Position numbers and translations under genes: made by a program. Positions 1 through 10,621 of a stretch of DNA of 43,765 nucleotides are shown one piece after another (the first letter of the stretch is position 1; each line of letters opens with the position of its first letter). The stretch lies in NCBI GenBank assembly GCA_027579435.1, contig JANBPK010000043.1:1-43765 (forward strand). The letters run 5' to 3'. The notes beneath the pieces are model-generated. The model ran no database searches, was not told where the DNA came from, and saw only the letters and a program-made list of their open reading frames with translations. The DNA comes from Candolleomyces eurysporus (Eukaryota; Basidiomycota; Agaricomycetes; Agaricales; Psathyrellaceae).

Positions 1-121
1 CCGTGAAGAAAGGAAGGAGGTGAGGAGGAAGGAAGGAGGAGGTAAGGGAGGAGGGGAGAAAGGGAAGGAGAAAGAGAACGAGGACGTTTTACCAGATGCT
101 GGGGATGCCAGTGGGACGTAG
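1..121 (+). pseudogene. 3' end of a TRIP4-like zinc-finger gene copy, cut by the window edge
   Basis: The Lys/Arg/Glu-rich reading frame ending at the TAG at 119-121 matches the last 40 or so codons of the TRIP4-like gene at 10622-11605, including the shared tail pattern KEKENED...PDAGDA. Only the C-terminal low-complexity tail lies in the window, so the state of the rest cannot be judged; it may be intact or a relic. The homology continues past the stop into the following segment, so this is the left edge of a segmental duplication of about 11489-13551. The call as a copy is firm; calling it a pseudogene is a guess. Confidence 0.55.
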
Positions 122-1432
122 TATGCTGGTACGCCCGCCTTTTCTTGCATTCTCCTCCGAATCAACGATTTATTCTGGTTATAGTAGGCACCCGTTCACC
201 TCACTAGCCAGAGTAGACTTTGACCTTGTCTTATGCGGCACCTAGACTGCATGAAACCAGAATACATTGGCTACCTGCTCAATCACTCATAGTTCGGCAA
301 CTCCTTAGCACAGTCCTGTGAAGGTACAAGGTGGAATGACATTTGGAGAAACTGCAGACGCTCTCGATGCATTCCAAGTCAACTGATACATTCGGCCCAA
401 TCTTGAAACAAACGTTCACCCGTCCGACCAGCGATCGTGCTGTAGAGTTCGCGATCTTACTCGATCTGTTGCAAGTACAATACTCCCTTCTTTGGTATGA
501 TGAGTCTGTACTTACGACCTTTAGGTGCGGTGGGATTCAAACTATGCGTACAAGGGCAACAAGTGGAACACAAAGTCCTTTAATCGGGACGGTGACTAAA
601 ACTGGTAAGCCCTTCCCTTGTCCTCAGGCCCTTCCCTTGTCCTCAAGCCCTGTTTCATGAGGTTCAGTTCAACCGGTTAGCTGAATTTGCGAACTCTCAA
701 GTGAGGTAAGAACGGACCCCCTGCCATATCAGACCCGACACGTTTCGTTATCGGGTTTGTAAAGGTACACGACACATCAATTTCACTCCTTGAGTGCAGT
801 TTCAATAAATGCAAAGTCTCACTGCGACGGAGAGTACCTTCTCATCAAGCCTTATCGTACGCTTTGAGGAGAGTCGAGTCTACAGTCGTGATTGTCTCGT
901 GATAGATGCTAGGTATGTGTGTCAGCTCATTTGTTTCCAAAGTCTTCTTTCATTCATCTCCCCAGTTCACGATATTGCTAGAATTCGAGTCTGCCTCATG
1001 TCTTCTGTCTCCTCTTATCGATTCCGTCTCTCATTTTTCTAATATGTCCAGCATTTCCGAAGGCTTGCGAGGACGATCGAGGCAAAGCCTAATCTTGAAC
1101 ACAAAGTGCGTCTGCGACGCAGCACGGCAAGGCCAACCGCCAGATACTACGAATGTTGAGAGCGATTAGGGGGCTGATGATGCGGGTCGAAATGCGGGAC
1201 TGAGATCTCATCAACGAATGGTTGGCGTTTCGAGTCGGTGCAATTTAGTTAGTATGAATTGATTGAAGAGTTCGTACAAGTGCCTTACTGAAACTTTCGC
1301 CCCGTCAACAGCGTCATAAGACGATCACCTTGCAATCCATGTCTTGTACCTGCAGATATCGTTGAGCAAGCAAAGTGATATAGAGCAAACTTTTCCCTCC
1401 TTCGTCAACATAGCTTACCGCCCCCTGGGGTC
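122..1432. other. Anonymous duplicated segment; one weak spliced small ORF
   Basis: No recognised gene. It is one half of the duplication with 11606-12621. A plausible small spliced frame is 809-912 joined to 1052-1169: it has an ATG, a GTATGT donor, a CAG acceptor, a phase-consistent junction and a TAG, giving 73 residues with a CVCDAARQGQPP motif. The equivalent frame in the other copy meets an early stop just after the splice, which argues against a conserved protein. The part at 606-780, absent from the other copy, carries two tandem copies of CCCTTCCCTTGTCCTCA with one difference. Confidence 0.3.
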
Positions 1433-2622
1433 ATGGGCCTGCTTCACGCAACAAAGGTAAAGCGCGTCGTTGACGAGCTCCCTAGTGATTTCTATCACAT
1501 ACATGTTCCGCAACGAAGCGACTGACGGATCTTCCCCCAGATTACGAGGCGCCCGGAAGCGAAGATCGCCTTGACGTCCCGCTGGACGATCCCTCCAGTG
1601 TGGGTCACCTTCATCGTGCGGCTGACACCTTGCTTACTGACGCCTTTTCCAGAGGATGGTGAAATTAAAAAGAGAGCGAATTTCATTTGTTGTCGCAAGC
1701 ACTCGCCACCAAGCCTGAGCTGAAGACGATGCCCCGTGGCCGCAAGAGGGGTGGCCGAAATCTCGTTGTCTGCATGGACGGCACAGCAAATCAGTTCGGG
1801 GACAAGGTAAGCAACAGGAGGGATACACCAGTAATATATCTGAGTCTCCAGACAGAACACCAACGCTATCGAGCTTTACAATCTCATTTTGAAAGCAACC
1901 GGTGACAATTAACGCACACAATAGCGGGATTGGGACGTATGCCAAGCCACTGCGGAAGTTGATAATGTACTGGCAGCAGTGTTATGTCATATGATAGATA
2001 TGGCTATTGGATGGTGCGTTCGAATCGGTTTAGAATAGGATGAATACATTCTCAATCGCTCAATTCGATGTAGGGAATTTTAGAGAAAGGTCCTGGGAGC
2101 TTATCGAGGGTTGGCGGATAATAAAGAGGACGGGGATTGTATCCTCTTATTTGGTAAGATCCGTTACTCTGACAATTTTTGATAGCATTTCTCATTCTAC
2201 GAATAACAGGTTTCTCCTGTGGCGCGTTCCAAGTCCAAACATTGTCTGGAATATTTGATAGGGTTCGTTCTACCTATATACTCTGTAGCTCGGTACTCAA
2301 ACACGTATATGCAGCCTGCAATCCGTACAATAACTGATATGCTATTCCTCATCTCAGCGTATATCAGCTGTATGTCGAATCCGACGAGGACCATAACAAA
2401 GCCATCCCAGTTGGTCCATCCAATGGTCAGGCGCCCCCAAAACATGCTTCCCCAGCAGGATGGATCCAGTTATTGCTTTCCATAATGGCAGCACTCATTT
2501 TCTCGCTATTCGGATGGGGCACCACGGAAGGGGGAATCGGTAGTGCAGCCTGCGTCAGGTTAATCACCTCAAAGCGAGCTTTCTCCTGGAAGAATGTTAA
2601 GGTTCACTTTGTGGGGGCATGA
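1433..2622 (+). pseudogene. DUF2235 hydrolase pseudogene, truncated before the catalytic Asp
   Basis: It follows the exon order of the intact gene at 14100-17963: an ATGGGCCTG start, the GGRNLVVCMDGTANQFGDK core (about 1740-1806), the conserved exon after it, the nucleophile exon and the linker. It is broken in several ways. The first donor is lost (AGTGAT). The NQRTW region holds TAA and has lost the codons for WY. The WLSDN exon carries stops. The nucleophile elbow reads GFSCG instead of GFSRG. The linker has lost about 25 nt. The frame ends in TGA at the GAW motif, near 2620. Homology stops there, and neither the His half of the hydrolase nor any WD40 repeat follows. It is not expected to make an active enzyme. 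Confidence 0.9.
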
Positions 2623-2689
2623 TAGGTGAAGCGCGGAACAAGAGCCTGCTAGCCAGCCAGTAAATTCATGAACCATATGCAAGGCAGAG

Positions 2690-3298
2690 GCGTCACATAC
2701 CAACAAGCCCTTCTTCCCCAACGGGCGTCTCCCACATCCCGTACAGCAACCACCGTTGCTTTCTCCTTCCCTCGGTCACGACCGCTTTGAGCCCTCATCC
2801 GTCTCTTCCCTCGACCTTCGTCCTTCAAGTCATCTTCTCAGTTCCTGGAGGCGGTAAGTACAACCCACTCGCGCCAGGCTGCACCAGGCTCTTCAAAGGC
2901 CTCGACCTATCCCTGAAAACCCCAGATGGGCGTATGCTCCACTGAAAGTCGAGGAAAAGGAAACATTTCGGGTGAACGAGTCTGGGCGCTGACAATGGAG
3001 AGAGTTGCTTTGAAGGCAGAGGTGGTTGGGTATATGACGATTTAATCCCCCTATTGGCCAATTGGAAGAATTTTATCCTCGTCGGCACTGCTGGTACGGG
3101 TGGGGCTTCGGAAAAGTTCAGCGGGGCGTTCCGCTCCTCCTGTAGTATTCTTTCCGTTTCTTTCTGCTTGGCGAGTGCGCCCTCGAGTACCTCCAGGAAT
3201 CGTGCCTTCGAGAGAGCTGGAGCAGAGTGGCAAGCAAAGTGGGGTTGGTCGCTGGAGCACAAGACGAGGCCACACGAGAGGTAGAGCAGGGTGGACAC
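2690..3298 (-). pseudogene. Degenerate TRIP4-like zinc-finger gene relic, minus strand
   Basis: Read on the minus strand, this encodes LSCGLVLCSSDQPHFAC, a match to the C2HC5 finger of the TRIP4-like gene at 10622 (LACGLVLCSINQPHFAC). It is followed by the same Glu/Lys-rich helix start (EVLEGALAKQK), then RDRSRPLKSLVQPGASGLYLPPP, matching that gene's RDRSRPFKNLVQPGAGGLYVPPP, and a decayed Lys/Arg tail down to about 2690. The first half of the finger is missing and the last CxxC pair is lost (CHSAPAL for CPHCLGPL). It lies tail-to-tail between the DUF2235 pseudogene and the minus-strand DUF2235-WD40 gene. Confidence 0.85.
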
Positions 3299-3680
3299 TC
3301 ATAGAGGGTTGGCGCGAGCTAGCGGTCAATTGCAAGGATAACCTATCGACGTTTCTGGAGGTAAAATCTCGCGCATAAGGATGCTTGCTTGGATTCTTCG
3401 AAGAATGCATAAACAGGTCCATTCAAGCTCTTCCACACTCATAGGATACACTCATAGGATACATTTCATGAGGGTTGGATGCGTCAATGATATTACGAAC
3501 GATCATTTGTACAGTGCGTCGTCATCTGAGCTCGCTCTTCAAAGGATACAGGATGATATTTACTAGGGTATTATAGAAGAGAAACCCTGAACAGTCTCAA
3601 AACTGTGAAGAAATCACGGATTGATAAATTATAGAGGTAAAGAAGTCAAAGAAAGGAATGGCATAGGAAGAACCTTGTTC
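3299..3680. other. Intergenic stretch with a 13-bp tandem duplication
   Basis: No gene seen. The unit CACTCATAGGATA occurs twice in tandem at 3436-3461. The right part should contain the 3' UTR of the minus-strand DUF2235-WD40 gene, whose stop codon is at 3683-3681. Confidence 0.5.
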
Positions 3681-4580
3681 TCAGACCAATATCCCTTCTG
3701 CATTCCAGATCCGAACTGTTTGATCGAGGGAGCCCGAGACAATGCGCTTGCCATCAGGCGAAACAGCAACAGACATCACACAACTTGTGTGGCCTCGTAG
3801 CGGCTCCCCGACCTGCTTCCCTGTCGCCAAATCCCAGATCCGAATCGTCTCGTCGTCAGACCCAGAGACAACGTGCTTACCATTAGGCAAGATTGCAACA
3901 GAATTGACATCGCCGCTGTGCTCCCGTAGCGGCTCTTCCCACCTGTGTCCCCATCTCCGCCATCCCACGATCCGAATCGTGTCTGTCCAGAGAGCCCGAG
4001 ACGATACGCTTGCCATCAGGCGAGATTGCGACAGACCACACCGGATTCGTGTGCCCTTGTAGCGGCTCTCCAACTTGTGTCCCCCGTCTCCGCATNCCCA
4101 GATCCGAATTGTCCTGTCGTCAGAGCCAGAGATGATGTGCTTGCCATTAGGCAAGATTGCGACAGACCGCACCCAATCTGTGTGCCCTTGTAGCGCCACT
4201 CCTAGCTGCGTCCCTGCTGCCGCATCCCAGATTCGAATAGTCTTATCGCGAGAGCCGGAGACGATACGCTGGCCATCATGCAAGAAAGCGACAGACAGGA
4301 CCCAATCTTCGTGCCCTCGTAGCGATTCTCCAACCTGCATCCCCATCCCCGCATCCCAGATTCGGATCGTTTTGTCCTCGGCCCCGGAGACAATGAGCTT
4401 GCCATCGGGTGAGATTGCAACAGAATTGATGGTGTCTCCGTGCCCAAGCAGCGGTTTTCCAACCTGCGCCCCCGTCTCCATGTCCCAAATTCGGATCGTG
4501 TTGTCCCAAGAGCCAGAGACGATACGCTTGCCGTCAGGGGAGATGGCGACAGCCCGCACCCACGATCTGTGCCCTTGAAG
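3681..4580 (-). repeat. WD40 repeat array of copy 1 (seven units, 129-nt period)
   Basis: There are seven tandem 43-residue units of the form [34 protein letters not shown], the last cut to 39 residues ending NAEGILV. Units are very alike, and most differences fall after GH, around S-x-D-x-T and after WD. Unit 5 is disturbed by single-base gains between about 4096 and 3940, including the N at 4096. Confidence 0.9.
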
Positions 4581-7262
4581 TTCGAATAGGGAGTTCATGT
4601 CTTGAATGCATAAAGTTAACTCGACTTGTCATTCCATATGAGAAGATCACCTCTACTTACCCTCGGTATATCGACCCAGGAAATGTTCTGCCACGTTCCC
4701 TTCATCACTTTTTGAGAGATGCGCTAGCATGACCCGGATTCGATGCCATTTTTGGAGCTTGAGATTTTGCAAGTGATCGCCCAATATGTCCATCGTGGTG
4801 CGGAGGAGTCGACACTTCACTTCAGCATGAGGTACATCTTGCTCCCAGAGACTGATGGTTTCAATCACTTCGTCGTATATGGCCTGTGCCCCTTCCCCAG
4901 AGTCTATGTCATACCATCAGTTGAAAACCCACTTTATGTTGGAGATACCGTATAACTTACGATCTCCAATGATTTGCTCCAGTGTATCCTCGACCTCCTT
5001 TCCCTCCATGAACCTTTTCAGTACTGTTCTCGCATACTCGAAGACGTCGATCTCCAACCACCCTTTAGAGTTTGAAAGACCATCTTCGCGAAGCTCGTCC
5101 CAGAACCTCCGTTCTCTGCTTTCAGCCAAAGAGAGAGTCCGTGTTCGGCGAAATGGACGAAGCAGTCGATGCCGCGCGCCTCTATCCTCAGTGAATCCAG
5201 ATTCAGGCTCTGGTTGTATTTCGAAATCGTCGGAATCAGGCCATGGTAATCTGGGTCCCGCATCCTCGTTGACCCCGTCATTGGCTTCACTGGGTGGAGG
5301 CCGTGCTTTAGGAACATAGGGGTGAGGCGTTCCGGCCAGGATGAGTGAGCTATGTATTTTCTGGCCCTTGTGTATCTTCCTCTCAGACCAGAAGTGAGGC
5401 CTTTCGGAATGTGAGTTCACAATTGATGGTTCGGAGGAGATCACTTACATTCGAGTAGTCTCTTTGCAATCCGGACTTCTCGCAAACGTCAGTCTTCGGA
5501 AGGGAAGAATCTCAAACAGGTGCCAAATCCCCGTGAGTGATTCTTGGAACTCGATTTGCTCGCTCGACGAGAGTTCTCGCTCAAATGGCTCCAGTCGGAG
5601 ACCAAGGGCCTCTGCTTCTGACGCCATCCACCGCAAGGGTGGTCGACTGCGGTCCATTCCGATATTCTGTACATTTCCACCTCCACTATAATTGCATCAG
5701 AAGTACATTCATAAGGAAACAGCCAATAGCGGAGCTTACATGTCAGAGTGTGTCCCCGCAAACCAGACTTCCATGACTTGCGGTGGACCGTCGTTTCGAT
5801 TAAAATCGGGTATTAAGGCCTTGCCTCCCCATGCATACTCCGGCAGGAACTTCACCCTCCGCTCATCAAGGGCGAGTGCATGTCGAAAGTAACAGACGTG
5901 ACCCATACCGTCAGTCGTCCCAGGCAGTACCCGTTTTCCTCTCGCAATTCCAATTGACGAGACGGTGTCCCTATTGTCGCAGTTAGCCCAAATTCGTTCT
6001 GTCGGCAAGAATTTGAACATGACATACCAAGCTCCAACGAAGTGAACCTTGACGTTCTTACGGGAGAACGCTCGCTTAAATCGCTCTGCCATAGATATCG
6101 CCTGTGCTCCAGCTTGCTCCACCGGCGCCTCCTTTCTTGTGAACCGGAGAGCTTCCTTGAGGCGGTCCATCATGGAAGTCCGTTCGGCAGCAACCTGTTC
6201 AGGCGAAGCCTTGGATTTCGCCGAGCCAACTGGCGCGATTAGCTCACGGTCGGATTCTGAGTCTGCGTAAAGCTCGTAGGCACTGGGCATGCTGGATAAT
6301 CAGTAATTATGCGTGATTCAATGTATCCTGTACCCACAAAGGTATCTGCATCTCGTTCCCCTTGTGAATGAGGCCGACCTAGGTCTCCCTTTCAGTACCT
6401 CGAAGTCGCCAAGATGTAGTGGCCAACGCACTTTATGAATCATCGCCGATAAAGCCCGAACTTGGAATGCGCCTCGAGAGAAACCTATTCCCAGTGAGAA
6501 ACGATGCAGTCACCAGACCGAACTGTCTTCGACTTACCAAACAGGAATATGCAATCGCCGTCTTCATAGTTGTCTGACAGCCACTGGTAGGCGGCCTGTA
6601 CAGTCTTTTCGAAATTCCTGTGAATCATAGACACAGTGAGGGGATGGACAACATGGGAATGGGTAGTGAGACGTACCAGGCGATGGCCAAATCAATCTTA
6701 TGAAGGACAACTTTGTTATAGTACTTCAATGATCTCCAGTGTGGTCGAGCATATGTTCCAATGCCACTGTTGTACCAAGTACGCTGGTTATCGCCGGTCT
6801 CTTTCATTATGAGATTGTAGATCTCGATGACATTCGTGTTCTGGTTCAAACACCCAGTCAGCAGAACGTCAAAAGGGCTAGAAGGTCCCTTTATTGCGAG
6901 CATACCTTCTTACCAAACTGATTCGCAGTACCGTCAATACAAACAATGAGATTTCGGCCGCCGCGCTTGTGGTGACCGCAAGGCAGTGGCTTCAACTCAG
7001 GCGCTGGCGGCGGGGGCTGAGGAACACGAACGGCGTCGTTCTCTGAGGAGATATGTCGGTAACTTTGATAATACAAATTTGAGTTTGACCGAGTGCTCAC
7101 CATGATGCTCTTTCAGTGGAATGCCACGACTATCCTGGGGCCNTTTTTGGACCACAATCTGGGAAGTGTCAGAGATCTTGTCACAGAGGCGCTGGATTGG
7201 ACCAAGTTATGCTTACCACTGGCAAGGTTCTCCTCAACGATGGGCTCGTCGTTTCTTCCCAT
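3681..7262 (-). CDS. DUF2235 (Tle1-like) hydrolase fused to a seven-blade WD40 propeller, copy 1
   Basis: Thirteen exons can be traced: 7262-7217, 7158-7101, 7042-6906, 6840-6677, 6617-6538, 6484-6432, 6378-6338, 6282-6028, 5970-5740, 5685-5449, 5400-4961, 4903-4661 and 4600-3681, about 965 residues. DUF2235 signs are GGRNLIVCIDGTANQFG (ends about residue 80), the nucleophile elbow GFSRG (Ser about 164), the acid motif WDTVSS (Asp about 279) and the His motif GTHSDIGGG (His about 352). An acidic, then basic insertion follows (about 471-532), then a helical module (about 581-661) and seven WD40 repeats. In bacteria DUF2235 proteins include Tle1 phospholipases, so lipid hydrolysis is likely but inferred. 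The N at 7143 breaks exon 2 and is probably spurious. Blade 5 carries six extra bases, and removing them gives exactly the 914 nt of the paralogous exon. It could instead be a recent pseudogene. The upstream ATG was chosen because it keeps phase through two introns, like the paralogues. Confidence 0.82.
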
Positions 7263-9567
7263 CTTCAAGACCAGATACCTGAGGCACGGAGTAGTCACAG
7301 AAGGGTGGGGAAGAGAAGCGTGCAGTTGGCCTCCTTCATATACCGGATGATTGAGAATGGTTCTCTGTCTGAAGTAACAAGGTTCAGTGTCCAATGGACT
7401 AATTGATACCGTTAGCCATGATATCGCCCGTCTACCTCGAAGATCGCCGCATGTCATATGGTTCCGTTACAGTCATATCGGCGGCAGAAAGGGAAAATGC
7501 GAACAATGTGACCACATAGAAGCTCCAGGCATAACCTAAAAATCGCGAATTTTCACCGTGCGTTTGGAGATAAGGCGCTATTAGCAAGAGACTCGACGGC
7601 TGGCCAATGTAGACAGTCTGAGAAGAGCAAGAATTAGGAAGAGGAATAGACGCCAGTTCCTTTAGGACAAGGGACAACAGGTACCTCTTCAGCCGGACCT
7701 CATGTTCAGCTATCACACGATACCGACATGCCGAGTAAAAGCTGGGACGTCGTCATGACAGAAACTCGTCTGAACGAGCGCCCAAACTTGCATCGCCTCG
7801 TCTGACCCAGACGTTTAGGGCCGCACCCGCCCCAGCGAGAACATAAGTGCTGACCTCCATCATCTCTAAGCTCCAAACACTATCTGTAGTTCGCTTTCTC
7901 GTTAATTAACGCGCCCGTCTTGAGTCCTATGTAAATCAAACTGAATGGATGAACTGGTGTCGAATGGACGGATCTTGCCAACCTATGCATACGGCCATGA
8001 TGCCTTTGCATTCGATGAGTGTCGGTAAGCGATCAAGATTCACTGAATAGCATCGGGGCAAGGACTGAGTGAGTTGTTTTCTAGGTGGAGGTGGTTAGGA
8101 AATGAACGTACGACATCTCCGTGAAGGATAGAGCTGGAGGAGGACGGCACGTTTCAGAAACGCGGAAGAAGATAGACAGAGCAACCACCTTTTGTTTGAG
8201 TTCCAAAGCGGAGTACAGTAAACTCTTCACATAGACTACTCGAAGCAACCAAGTTCGCGATGGTTCCAACTTACTTGACTGGTGAGGTTCGAGCCAGTAG
8301 AACAGACGGAACACACGAATTGATATCTTCCCGGGCACTCAGACCTGCAGCGTTCAGCTATAGCGAACATTAGATCCGCTCGCTTTAGGTCCGCCTTCCG
8401 GGCATCTTCTCCCCAGGACAGGAGAGACGCCTAGGCAGGATTCATGGCAAAATGCAAGCTAGAAGCAGGACATTCAACCAATCCCGATTCGTCCAACCTC
8501 CGAGCCTCCCTGGCTCCTTATCTCCTAACCGTAATCATCCGGGTTTTCGTCCAATGTCGAGAAAAGAGAACGAAGCTCGGCGCTCACGTCAACGAGAGCC
8601 TCAAGCAGAAATTGAACGAGGGAGTAGCACTGGATCGCTTTAGACGACGCCTAACATTCTGAGTAGCTGACATGGTCAAATGAGATGGAGAGAAGAACAA
8701 GAGGAAGAGTCCTGGAAGTCGGACGAATTTAATCACACTAGACCCTAAAGAGAAGGCAGAGGTATCGAATTCAGTGGTAACGGAAACGGCAGAAGTAAAA
8801 GGCAAACGCACAGGGCATTGAGAAGACAGCACGTTGCCTCTGGTGGTTTGCAATCGGATTAACTGACTACTCACAATGGAAGAAAGATCGAACCGTCAGA
8901 TGTCAATGTCGTGTCAATGTCAAAGGATGCAAAGAGAAACCCACAAAGGACGATGACAGCCTGCAACAGGTTCAGTTCGTAATCAATGGCTTATTGACTG
9001 GAAGAACAAAGGATTGAAAATTATTGAATGAAGGCCGCAAAGAGGACATAAACGTTAAACGCACGATTGTCTGCGACGGAAATGAAAGAATCTCGAAGAA
9101 AGTGATGGTTCAGACGTCGCTGTGTTTGATTGACGCGAATGAGTGTAAAAAAGAAGCAGATCCGACATGAGAGGCAAATAGAAGCTCTTCCCGTCGGTTG
9201 GGACCTGGGTTGGATGAAAGGGCCCAATAGACTCGACTGGGAACTCCAAAAGACCGAACCGAGTACATGGCCACCCCTATGAATAGCTACGAGAAAGAGT
9301 GAATGCATGAACGAGCGTCAATGAGGCGGAATGGTGGGGAGGGGGGGAACGAACGTACGAAGGTCGGACACGCTCAAGACAACGACGAATTGACGAATCA
9401 GTTCGGGTGAGGTCAAGGTGGGGAGAAACGACTGGACCAAGACTGGACAAACGGTGAATGTAATACTCTTCCCATCGAAAGACTGGCCCAATCGACGACC
9501 TAGTAGGTGCTGGTAGCCACTATGGCACCACACTCTAGGGCCACCTTCATCCCTTTGTTACCTCCTG
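7263..9567. other. 2.3 kb without a confident gene; possible membrane-protein remnant
   Basis: On the minus strand, 7716-7432 gives a hydrophobic frame (FLGYAWSFYVVTLFAFSLSAAD) that could be an exon or relic of an integral membrane protein, and 8375-8274 gives a short Cys-containing frame ending at a GTAAGT donor. I recognise no family in either and cannot join them into a gene. The stretch 8400-9540 shows no convincing coding structure. The right end is the promoter side of the gene starting at 9668. Confidence 0.35.
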
Positions 9568-9571
9568 GACA

Positions 9572-9578
9572 TATATAA
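9572..9578 (+). promoter_or_regulatory. TATA box of the CHORD-like gene
   Basis: TATATAA lies 90 nt before the ATG at 9668, followed by a C/T-rich stretch typical of fungal start regions. The spacing allows transcription to start about 30-50 nt downstream. Confidence 0.6.
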
Positions 9579-9667
9579 ACCGCCTGCATCGTCGTCGACA
9601 AAATCCAAAGGCTTCATCGTCCCCATCCATCCACTTCAACCATAACGGAACGCGTACATTGAGCACT

Positions 9668-10513
9668 ATGACTTCACCTACCACCACGCCGACCCACGTC
9701 CCTACCCAGCCTACTAGTGGCACCGCGACTCCAGCGAGTTTCCCTACGACTCCGATTCCGGGATACGCCTCTCCGCCTCTGCAACAGACCCAACCCATCC
9801 CTCCGAGTCAGTTAAGCTCTCCCTACCACGGGCGCACCGTAGAGTCCAGAGCGGAGCCGGCCAGACCCAGGGCTCGTCCCATTCCCAGCCGATTCCAAGG
9901 CATGTCCTTCTCGGCGTCCACTACGAGTCCGCAGGCCATCACCATCGCATACGCCTTCAGGAACATGAAGCCGGAGGAGCTGTACGCCAAGTTGTTGAGT
10001 GCTGTTGAGCCAAAGGAGTCGACTACTGCCATTGCTTCTCCTCTGCACGGTGGTCAAGGCGCTTCGAACGCTGGAGGTGGGTCCGGAGATGAAGTCCTCC
10101 ACCCAACCTGGGCCATCGAATACCTCTTCTCCTCGCTCAGGTGCCTTGGAATCATCAACACCGTATCTGAAGCTGCGGTTGAAGACCCTACGCCTCGCCA
10201 CTGCGTCCGCTGCCACGGTACCTATCACGAGAAGGATAACGGGCTCCAGATGTGCAAGGTCGGACACGATAGGGGTGTGTTGGTGAATATCAACGAGCGA
10301 CCGGGGTATGTTGGGCACTATTTCCCGTGCTGTGGCGTGGTACTGGAGACGAACGAAAGGATCGAGGATGCGATGGGGAGGTGGTGCGTCATGGGGAGGC
10401 ATACAACGAGGAAGGAGGGAGTGGTGTTCAACGAGACGAATGTCAGGGATTGTCAGAGGCGAGGGTGCTATGCGACGGGTCATTCGCCGACTGTCGTCAT
10501 GGCTGAGCCGTAG
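9668..10513 (+). CDS. Uncharacterised protein with a CHORD-like Cys/His zinc-binding domain
   Basis: Single exon, 281 residues. The first true ATG in frame is at 9668. The N-terminal 80 or so residues are Pro/Thr/Ser-rich and probably disordered. A short conserved-looking stretch (YAFRNMKPEELYAKLL) follows, and the C-terminal 110 residues hold ordered metal ligands: C179-x2-C182, C196-x3-H200, the pair C221-C222, and C240-x4-H245. The order C..C, C..H, CC, C....H with an acidic-Asn segment and a Gly before CC resembles the CHORD domain of co-chaperone partners such as RAR1 and CHP-1. Similar Cys/His-rich proteins of unknown function occur in basidiomycetes. The resemblance is by eye and the function is unknown. 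It ends 108 nt before the TRIP4-like gene on the same strand. Confidence 0.8.
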   Translation: MTSPTTTPTHVPTQPTSGTATPASFPTTPIPGYASPPLQQTQPIPPSQLSSPYHGRTVESRAEPARPRARPIPSRFQGMSFSASTTSPQAITIAYAFRNMKPEELYAKLLSAVEPKESTTAIASPLHGGQGASNAGGGSGDEVLHPTWAIEYLFSSLRCLGIINTVSEAAVEDPTPRHCVRCHGTYHEKDNGLQMCKVGHDRGVLVNINERPGYVGHYFPCCGVVLETNERIEDAMGRWCVMGRHTTRKEGVVFNETNVRDCQRRGCYATGHSPTVVMAEP

Positions 10514-10621
10514 TAGTGTCCATAGTATTGTGTTCGTCCCATGTGTAGAAGAAAAGAGCAACATGGTTGCGTCATCGCAGTCGCCATCAATCCATCAAAT
10601 CTCCTCTTGGCCGCAACGACG

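Larger units (their letters stand above)
1..2622 (+). repeat. Segmental duplication, paralogous to about 11489-13551
   Basis: Sequence and order are shared between the two blocks: the TRIP4-like 3' end, about 1.3 kb of anonymous DNA, then the 5' part of a DUF2235 gene on the same strand. Landmarks repeat in both, such as the stretch after the TRIP4 stop, the CTCGATCTGTTG region, and the start CCCCCTGGGGTCATGGG. The copies differ by substitutions and by an insertion or deletion of about 170 nt near 606-780, which is present here and absent near 12110. Both DUF2235 portions are broken, in different ways. Confidence 0.85.

Noticed and set aside
1495..1945. Minus-strand open frames over the left DUF2235 pseudogene
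   Set aside because: They are antisense to conserved DUF2235 exons and have no signature of their own.
4075..4578. Long plus-strand open frame opposite the WD40 exon of copy 1
   Set aside because: It is the antisense of the 129-nt repeats, full of PEPET-like repeats of SRIRIV; the same shadow occurs opposite the other two arrays.
7432..7716. RTA1-like or DUF6533-like membrane protein on the minus strand
   Set aside because: One hydrophobic exon-like frame is suggestive, but neither family's signature can be placed and no intact splice chain was found.
9812..10564. Minus-strand open frame of 250 codons
   Set aside because: It lies opposite the CHORD-like gene, whose Cys/His pattern, TATA box and start region support the plus strand.
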